The notes beneath the pieces are model-generated. The model saw nothing but the letters and a program-made list of their open reading frames with translations. It was not told the DNA's origin and made no database searches. 64,000 nt of DNA from 66-474 sp035695065 (lineage in GTDB: Bacteria; Pseudomonadota; Gammaproteobacteria; Xanthomonadales; Rhodanobacteraceae). The position numbers were made by a program, and so were the translations under genes. The stretch covers positions 1-64,000 of the forward strand of contig DASSEW010000059.1 in NCBI GenBank assembly GCA_035695065.1, written 5' to 3'. Shown here in pieces: positions 58,746-64,000 of this stretch (the first letter of the stretch is position 1; each line of letters starts with the position of its first letter).

Positions 58746-58751
58746 TAGCAT
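58746..58751 (+). promoter_or_regulatory. possible -10 element for a leaderless CDF mRNA
   Basis: tagcat ends six bases before the ATG at 58758; no Shine-Dalgarno is visible. A ttgtgt hexamer at 58722 (18 bases upstream) is a weak -35. Confidence 0.4.
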
Positions 58752-58757
58752 CACCAC

Positions 58758-59687
58758 ATGGCGCACGCGCACGACCATCACCCGGCTGAGCACCATCCGC
58801 ATACCGGCCGCGCGCTGGGCGCGGCGTTTGCGCTGACCTGCCTGATGCTGGTTATCGAGGCGGGCGGCGGCTGGTGGTCGCACTCGCTGGCATTGCTGGC
58901 AGATGCCGGCCACATGCTGGTGGACGCGGCATCGCTGCTGCTCGCGTGGGCCGCGGCGCATTTCGCGTCCAAGCCTGCCGATGCGCGGCGCAGCTTCGGC
59001 TACGCTCGACTGGAAGTGCTTGCCGGCTTCGTCAACGCGCTGGTGCAAGTGCTGCTGGTGGCGTGGATCGCTTACGAAGCGGTCCACCGGCTGCTGCGGT
59101 TGAGCGAGGTCGAGATCCGCTCGGGCGTGATGCTTGGCGTAGCGCTGGCCGGCTTGCTGGTGAACGTGTTCGTCCTGCGCATGCTGCATGCGCATGAGCA
59201 TGACGACCTCAACGCGGCGGCTGCCAGCCTGCACGTGTTCGGCGATCTGCTTGCCTCGCTCGCCGCCGTGGTCGCCGCCTTGCTGGTGCGCTACCTGCAT
59301 TGGAACTGGGCGGATCCCGCGCTTTCACTGCTGGTTTCATTGCTGATCCTGCGCGGCGCATGGCGGCTGCTGCATCGCTCGTCGCACATCCTGCTGGAAG
59401 GCGTGCCGGAGGGCGTACGCACCGAGGACATCCGCGCCGTGCTCGCCGCGAATCCCGTCGTCGTGGAGGTGCACCATATCCACGTCTGGCAGATTGCCTC
59501 CGGTTCGCGAATGGCGACGCTGCACGCGCGCCTGTGCGAAGGCGCGGATGCGCAGGCGGGATTGGTCGCGATCAAGCGCGAACTGCGCGAGCGTTTCGCG
59601 ATCGACCATGCGACCGTGGAAATCGAACTCGGCGAATGCGCCGACCGTGCGAGCGATTGCAGGCCGGACGAACCGCACCGGCACTGA
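58758..59687 (+). CDS. zinc-type cation diffusion facilitator (CzcD-like)
   Basis: 309 residues. A His-rich N-terminus (AHAHDHHPAEHHPH) and six helices are seen. Helix 2 has ALLADAGHMLVDA with the HxxxD site and helix 5 has ASLHVFGDLLAS with its partner, the HD...HD set of zinc exporters such as CzcD and ZitB. The C-terminal domain carries VHHIHVWQI. It probably exports zinc in exchange for protons and is under Zur or its own promoter. It converges with nagA, six bases apart. Confidence 0.92.
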   Translation: MAHAHDHHPAEHHPHTGRALGAAFALTCLMLVIEAGGGWWSHSLALLADAGHMLVDAASLLLAWAAAHFASKPADARRSFGYARLEVLAGFVNALVQVLLVAWIAYEAVHRLLRLSEVEIRSGVMLGVALAGLLVNVFVLRMLHAHEHDDLNAAAASLHVFGDLLASLAAVVAALLVRYLHWNWADPALSLLVSLLILRGAWRLLHRSSHILLEGVPEGVRTEDIRAVLAANPVVVEVHHIHVWQIASGSRMATLHARLCEGADAQAGLVAIKRELRERFAIDHATVEIELGECADRASDCRPDEPHRH

Positions 59688-59693
59688 CGTGCG

Positions 59694-60839
59694 TCAGTGC
59701 GTTTGGCGCTCCCCGCCGATCCAGGTTTCGCGCACGTGCAGGTTTTCATCCAGTACGGCGAGATCCGCGCGATGGCCCGGGGCGATGCGACCGGATTCGT
59801 GATCCAGCCGGAGGAAGGCGGCAGGGTAGAGCGCTGCCATCCGCACCGCTTCCTCGAGCGGCGTGCCGAGCAGGCCGACCGTGTTGCGCACCGCGCTCGC
59901 CATGTCCAGTGCGGAACCGGCGAGCGTGCCATCCGCGGTGGTGCAGCGCCCGTCGCGGCATTCAATGCGCCGGCCGTCGAGCGTGAAAGATGACGATTCG
60001 CCGCCCACCGGCGGCATCGCGTCGGTCACCAGCATCGCCTTGCCGATCGGCTTGGCCGCGAGCGCCACGCGCAAGCTGGCCGGATGCACGTGATGACCGT
60101 CCACGATCAGCCCGCACCAGCTTTCGGCGCCTTCCAGTGCCGCGCCGACCACGCCGGGTTCGCGGCTCTGCATCGGCGTCATCGCGTTGAACAGATGCGT
60201 GAAACCACGCGCGCCGGCGTCGAGCGCCGCGCGCGTCTGTGCGTAGTCGGCAGCGGTGTGGCCGATGCAACAGATGACGCCGCGCGCCGAGAGTTCACGG
60301 ACGATTTCCGGCGACACGCATTCCGGCGCCAGCGTCAGCACGGTGCGGCCGTGCTTCAGCGAACAGATCAACTCGATCTCCTCGCGCCCGGGCGTGCGGA
60401 ATGCGCGCGCGTCATGCACGCCCTTGCGCGCGGAGGCGAGGAACGGGCCTTCCAGATGGATGCCGAGCACGCCCGGCACGCCTTGCGTGATCGCGGCATC
60501 CACCGCGGCCATGGCCGCATGCATCGTGTCCGGATCGGTGCTGATCAGCGTCGGCAGCAAGCCGGTGGTGCCGAAGCGCCGGTGCGCCTGCGCCATGCGC
60601 GCGATCGTCTCCACGCTCGGCGCGTCGTTGAACAGCACGTCGCCGCCGCCATTGACCTGCACGTCGATGAAGCCCGGTGCGAGGTACGCGCCGTGCAGGT
60701 CGTGGGCTTCCGCCTGCACGGGCTGCAGCTCGCGCAGCGGCGCGACCGACGCGATGCGCGCCCCTTCCAGCAGCACGCCGAGCTCTTCTTCGAACCCGAA
60801 GTCGGTCAGCACGCGCGCGTTGTGGAGCAGGTGTTTCAC
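59694..60839 (-). CDS. nagA: N-acetylglucosamine-6-phosphate deacetylase
   Basis: 381 residues. The TIM-barrel amidohydrolase has the motif FIDVQVNGGGDVLFND, metal-binding HLEGPF with Glu, CCIGHTAADYAQ, THLFNAMTPM and catalytic Asp in LVTDAMPPVGGE. The enzyme gives glucosamine-6-phosphate from GlcNAc-6-phosphate. Its ATG overlaps the stop of the SIS isomerase gene. It is the last gene of a four-gene GlcNAc cluster. Confidence 0.95.
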   Translation of the reverse strand: MKHLLHNARVLTDFGFEEELGVLLEGARIASVAPLRELQPVQAEAHDLHGAYLAPGFIDVQVNGGGDVLFNDAPSVETIARMAQAHRRFGTTGLLPTLISTDPDTMHAAMAAVDAAITQGVPGVLGIHLEGPFLASARKGVHDARAFRTPGREEIELICSLKHGRTVLTLAPECVSPEIVRELSARGVICCIGHTAADYAQTRAALDAGARGFTHLFNAMTPMQSREPGVVGAALEGAESWCGLIVDGHHVHPASLRVALAAKPIGKAMLVTDAMPPVGGESSSFTLDGRRIECRDGRCTTADGTLAGSALDMASAVRNTVGLLGTPLEEAVRMAALYPAAFLRLDHESGRIAPGHRADLAVLDENLHVRETWIGGERQTH

Positions 60840-61894
60840 AGGGTTTTCGTCACCTTGTTGAGATACGGCGGCACGTCGGGATCATGGCCGCGCGCCAGCG
60901 CCAGCGCATTCGCCGCGCGATAGAACGCATTCACGGTCAGCAACGGCGTGCATGCAGGATGCGGCGAACGCGGCAGCGGCAGCGAATGGCCATTCGCCAC
61001 GCCGGCCTGCGCCGACCACACCCGCGCACCGCGGTCGCGGAATTGTTGCGCGATCTGCAGCGTGCTTTCGCCGCTTTCGTCGTCCTGCACGAACGCGAGC
61101 ACCGGAAATCCGGGGCCGACGATCGCCATCGGGCCGTGCATCACTTCCGCGCTGCTGAATGCTTCCGCATGCAGGCCGCAGGTTTCCTTCAATTTCAAAG
61201 CGGCCTCCTGTGCCGCGGCAAGCCCCAGCCCGCGACCGACCACGAACAGGTCGAGCGCGTCGTGCAGGCCTTCCACCAGCGGTGACCAGTCGCAATGCCA
61301 GCTTGCGCGCAATGCATCGGGCAATGCTTTCAGCGCGGAAGCGAGCGCCGCGTCTTCGCTCCACGATGCAGCGAGTTGCAGCAAGGCCGAGAGCGAGCAC
61401 AGATAGCTCTTGGTCGCGGCGACGCTGGTTTCCGGTCCGGCATGCAGTGGAATCTCATGGTGCGCGAGGGCGGCGAGCGGCGAGTCCGGCGCGTTCACCA
61501 TCGCGACGACGCGCGCGCCGGAAGCGCGCGCGAGTTCGGCATTGCGCAGCAGATCCGGGCTGCGGCCCGATTGCGAGATCACGATGAATAGCGCGTCCTG
61601 CAATTGCGGGTTCACCGCATACACCGAACCGACCGAAGGCGAGGCGGATGCGGTGACCAGGCCGAGCTGCGTCTCGAACAGGTATTTCGCGAACGTCGCG
61701 GCATGGTCGGAACTGCCGCGCGCGCAGGTGACGATGAAGCGCGGCGGCTGCGATCGCAGCAGTGCGGCAAGTTCGCCGATCGCGTGCGCGTTCGCGGAAA
61801 GTTGTCGCGCGACGGCTTCCGCGGACTCCCGCGCCTCCGCGAACATGCGCGTGTGTTCGGGCGCGCGGACGTTGTGCGGCATCGGCGCGCTCAT
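60836..61894 (-). CDS. SIS-domain glucosamine-6-phosphate deaminase (NagB-II type)
   Basis: 352 residues from the ATG at 61894. Two SIS domains: the first has FIVTCARGSSDHAATFAKY and VISQSGRSPDLL, the second has VVGRGLGLAAAQEAALKL. It is like the isomerase half of GlmS without the glutaminase domain. In Xanthomonas and Shewanella this NagB-II replaces classic NagB and converts GlcN-6-P to fructose-6-P and ammonia. Start and stop overlap nagR and nagA by four bases each. Confidence 0.88.
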   Translation of the reverse strand: MSAPMPHNVRAPEHTRMFAEARESAEAVARQLSANAHAIGELAALLRSQPPRFIVTCARGSSDHAATFAKYLFETQLGLVTASASPSVGSVYAVNPQLQDALFIVISQSGRSPDLLRNAELARASGARVVAMVNAPDSPLAALAHHEIPLHAGPETSVAATKSYLCSLSALLQLAASWSEDAALASALKALPDALRASWHCDWSPLVEGLHDALDLFVVGRGLGLAAAQEAALKLKETCGLHAEAFSSAEVMHGPMAIVGPGFPVLAFVQDDESGESTLQIAQQFRDRGARVWSAQAGVANGHSLPLPRSPHPACTPLLTVNAFYRAANALALARGHDPDVPPYLNKVTKTL

Positions 61895-62982
61895 CGCGGT
61901 TGCGGCGGCGGGGCGGTCGAGCCGCGGATCACCAGCTCCGGGCTGAAGCCCTCGTTGCCGATCGCCGGCGCCTGCGCGGGCTCGTCGTCCAGTTGCGCGA
62001 TCAGCAGTTGCGCCGCGTGGCGCGCGATGGTTTGCGTGGCCTGCCGCGCGGTGGTCAGCGCCGGCCAGCATTGCTTGGAGAACGGACTGTCCTCGAAGCC
62101 GGCGATGGACAACTCGTTCGGCACCTCGATGCCCGCGGATTTCGCCGCGGCCAGCACGCCGGCGGCGATCTCGTCGTTGGAACCGAAGATCGCGGTGGGG
62201 CGCTGCTTGAGCCCGAACAACTTGCGCGCGGCGCGAAAGCCGTCGTCGAAGGAATAGTCGCCGTGCACGATCAGCTTCTTGTCCAGTGGAATCGCGTAGT
62301 CCTTCAGTGCGGCCTCGTAGCCCTTGTAGCGTTCGGGGCTGGAACGGTGCGCGGCGCCGCCCCAGATGAAACCGATCTGCTGATGGCCGAGCTGGATCAG
62401 GTGTTCGGTGATGTCGTAGGCGGCGTCGCGGTCGTCCACGTACACGCAGGGGAACCCGTCGTTCGGATCTTCCGCCGCCGAGAGGATGCGCACGAAACGG
62501 ATGTTGTTGGTGGCGAGGAACTTGATCAGTCCCATGCGTTCCGACATCGGCGGCGCCAAAATCAACCCGGCCAGCCGCGCGTGGCGCACGAGATCGCGCA
62601 GTTCTTCCGCGAGCGTGGCGGATGCGGAGTCGCAGGGATGGATCTGCAGTCCGTAACCGCGCTCGCGGCACACCGACAGCGCGCCGTTCTGCATGCTGAT
62701 GATGTAGTGCGGATTCGGATTGTCGTACACCAGCCCGACCGCGTAGGCCTTGGCGCTGCGCAGGCTGCGAGCCGACACGTCCGGCTGGTAACCGAGGTCC
62801 GCGATCGCCTTGAGCACGCGCGCGCGGGTGCGTTCGCGCACCGAGCTCTCGTTGTTGATCACGCGCGAAACGGTTTTCAGCGAAACCGCGGAACGCTTCG
62901 CCACGTCCTTGATCGTCGGGCGGCGCGCACGCCGCGGCGCAGGCGCCTCGATCATGTCGGCCATCGATGGCGGGCGCTTCAT
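61891..62982 (-). CDS. nagR: LacI family regulator of the GlcNAc cluster
   Basis: 363 residues. The helix-turn-helix TIKDVAKRSAVSLKTVSRV sits near residues 23-41 after a basic N-terminal tail. The effector domain has the type I periplasmic-binding fold, with GLVYDNPNPHYI and FGSNDEIAAGVL. It overlaps both neighbours by four bases (ATGA). Comparable LacI regulators in Xanthomonas (NagR) control GlcNAc uptake and use. The operator is upstream of the cluster, outside the window. Confidence 0.88.
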   Translation of the reverse strand: MKRPPSMADMIEAPAPRRARRPTIKDVAKRSAVSLKTVSRVINNESSVRERTRARVLKAIADLGYQPDVSARSLRSAKAYAVGLVYDNPNPHYIISMQNGALSVCRERGYGLQIHPCDSASATLAEELRDLVRHARLAGLILAPPMSERMGLIKFLATNNIRFVRILSAAEDPNDGFPCVYVDDRDAAYDITEHLIQLGHQQIGFIWGGAAHRSSPERYKGYEAALKDYAIPLDKKLIVHGDYSFDDGFRAARKLFGLKQRPTAIFGSNDEIAAGVLAAAKSAGIEVPNELSIAGFEDSPFSKQCWPALTTARQATQTIARHAAQLLIAQLDDEPAQAPAIGNEGFSPELVIRGSTAPPPQPR

Positions 62983-64000
62983 GCGGCCCGCCGTGCGCCG
63001 GCGCGATGGCCCACGCGCGCATAAAACAGTATGTATAGGTAGCAGGGAATCATCAGCACCGCGAACACACCCTGGAAATCGAAGTGTTCCTTCAGGTGCG
63101 CGAACAACTGTGGAATGATCGCGCCGCCGGCGATGCCCATGATCAGGAATGCCGAACCGAATTCGGTCAGCCGGCCCAACCCCTTGATCGCGAGCGGGAA
63201 GATCGCCGGCCACATCATCGCGTTCGCGAAGCCCAGCGCCGCCACGCACAGCACCGACGCATAACCGCCGGTGAAGAACGCGGCCAGCGTCAGCGCGACG
63301 CCAAGCACCGCCGACCAGGCAAGGTAACGCTCCTGCGAAACGAAGCGCGGGATCAGCAGCCAGCCGATCAGATAGCCCAGCAGCATCGCGAAGAGCGTGA
63401 ACGAAGTGAAGAAGCGCGTCGCGCTCAACGGCAGCCCGAAGCCCTGTCCGTAGGTGCCGATCGCGTCTCCCGCCATCACTTCCACGCCCACGTAGAGAAA
63501 GAGGCACAACACGCCCAGCCACAGGTGCGGGAAGCGCAGCAGCCCGGGCTTGCTGGCGCGCGCGCCGGTCGCGTTGGATTCCGATGCGCGCAATTCCGGC
63601 AGCGACGACGTCACGATCCACACCGCCAACAACAGCAGCACGCCGGCCATGATGAGATACGGCAGGTGCACGCGCGCGGCGAACAGGTTCAGCAGCGCGT
63701 CCTTCGCCTGCGGCGTGGCGGCTGCCTGGATCTGCTTGTCGATGTCGTCGATGCCGCGCAACACCAGCGTGCCGATCAGGATCGGCGCGAGGATGCCCGC
63801 GGCCTTGTTGCAGATGCCCATCACCGCGATGCGCTGTGCCGCGCTTTCGATCGGGCCGAGGATGCTGACGTACGGATTGGATGCGGTCTGCAACAGCGCC
63901 AGGCCGGCGCCGATCACGAACAGTCCGGCGAGCGCACCCGGATACACCCGCATCGTCGCGTACTGGCCGAACACCGCGGCGCCGATCGCCATCACCAGCA
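62979..64000 (-). CDS. nagP: sugar MFS transporter, NagP-like (5' end outside window)
   Basis: The visible 340 residues hold about ten helices of an MFS permease of the FucP/glucose-galactose group. TASNPYVSILGP and GICNKAAGILAP are typical of the family. The start and first two helices lie beyond base 64000. The stop overlaps the nagR start (ATGA). By position it is the inner-membrane GlcNAc permease. Confidence 0.9.
   Translation of the reverse strand, partial: LVMAIGAAVFGQYATMRVYPGALAGLFVIGAGLALLQTASNPYVSILGPIESAAQRIAVMGICNKAAGILAPILIGTLVLRGIDDIDKQIQAAATPQAKDALLNLFAARVHLPYLIMAGVLLLLAVWIVTSSLPELRASESNATGARASKPGLLRFPHLWLGVLCLFLYVGVEVMAGDAIGTYGQGFGLPLSATRFFTSFTLFAMLLGYLIGWLLIPRFVSQERYLAWSAVLGVALTLAAFFTGGYASVLCVAALGFANAMMWPAIFPLAIKGLGRLTEFGSAFLIMGIAGGAIIPQLFAHLKEHFDFQGVFAVLMIPCYLYILFYARVGHRAGARRAA

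Overview
The window is dense, GC-rich bacterial chromosome with about 62 protein genes and no gap over 300 bases. It most resembles a gammaproteobacterium of the order Xanthomonadales (Lysobacterales), perhaps Rhodanobacteraceae. This is inferred from a GlcNAc cluster of nagP-nagR-SIS isomerase-nagA type, a GumN/TraB protein, an xanthomonad-like copper operon (merR, P-type ATPase, multicopper oxidase, copB), several families of short palindromic repeats between and inside genes, and several apparently leaderless starts. No rRNA, tRNA, CRISPR array, prophage or classical insertion sequence is visible.

Region by region. 1-7.5 kb (minus): partial penicillin acylase, a two-gene lipoate ligase translationally coupled and just downstream of parC, a TraB/GumN protein and cyclopropane fatty acid synthase. 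7.5-9.7 kb (minus): a fluoride riboswitch in front of crcB, a DUF190 gene and an MFS transporter. 9.7-12.8 kb (minus): GNAT-minC-minD-minE plus an HExxH protein. 13-18.9 kb (plus): a DesK-like two-component system, then a Gld-like ABC exporter (ATPase, permease, GldG) and DUF423. 18.9-26.1 kb: AlkA-type glycosylase, AhpD-like protein, a M15 peptidase, small unknowns, an SPFH protein behind a palindromic operator candidate, leucyl/arginyl-tRNA-protein transferase, acyl-CoA thioesterase II and AmpD-like amidase. 26.2-37.9 kb: a small hydrolase, rlmKL, a Tyr-rich secreted protein, a PmtA-like methyltransferase, GNAT, DUF202, mfd, a CDF transporter, an Slp lipoprotein and rlmJ.

38-44.2 kb (plus): a copper-resistance operon of CueR-like regulator, Cu-ATPase, multicopper oxidase, CopB and cytochrome c, the first four joined by 4-bp ATGA overlaps. 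44.4-51.4 kb: a 2170-residue soluble histidine kinase with about six PAS and six GAF domains, followed by a response regulator that has a receiver domain but no output domain and ends in an 11-G run. 51.4-52.1 kb: a DUF559 endonuclease gene bounded by inverted copies of a repeat that also occurs as a gene-less pair at 55.5 kb. 52.1-59.7 kb: an unknown Pro/Ala-rich protein, an Atm1-type ABC exporter, gltX, a small membrane protein, a Zur-like regulator, a MerC protein behind a possible Zur box and a zinc CDF transporter. 59.7-64 kb (minus): nagA, SIS isomerase, nagR and partial nagP, all linked by 4-bp overlaps.

The most unusual signals concern repeats: two palindromic elements lie in frame inside conserved genes (mfd and the multicopper oxidase), one repeat family supplies the TAG stop codon of four flanking genes, and the DUF559 gene sits exactly where a short spacer lies in a non-coding copy of the same inverted-repeat element.
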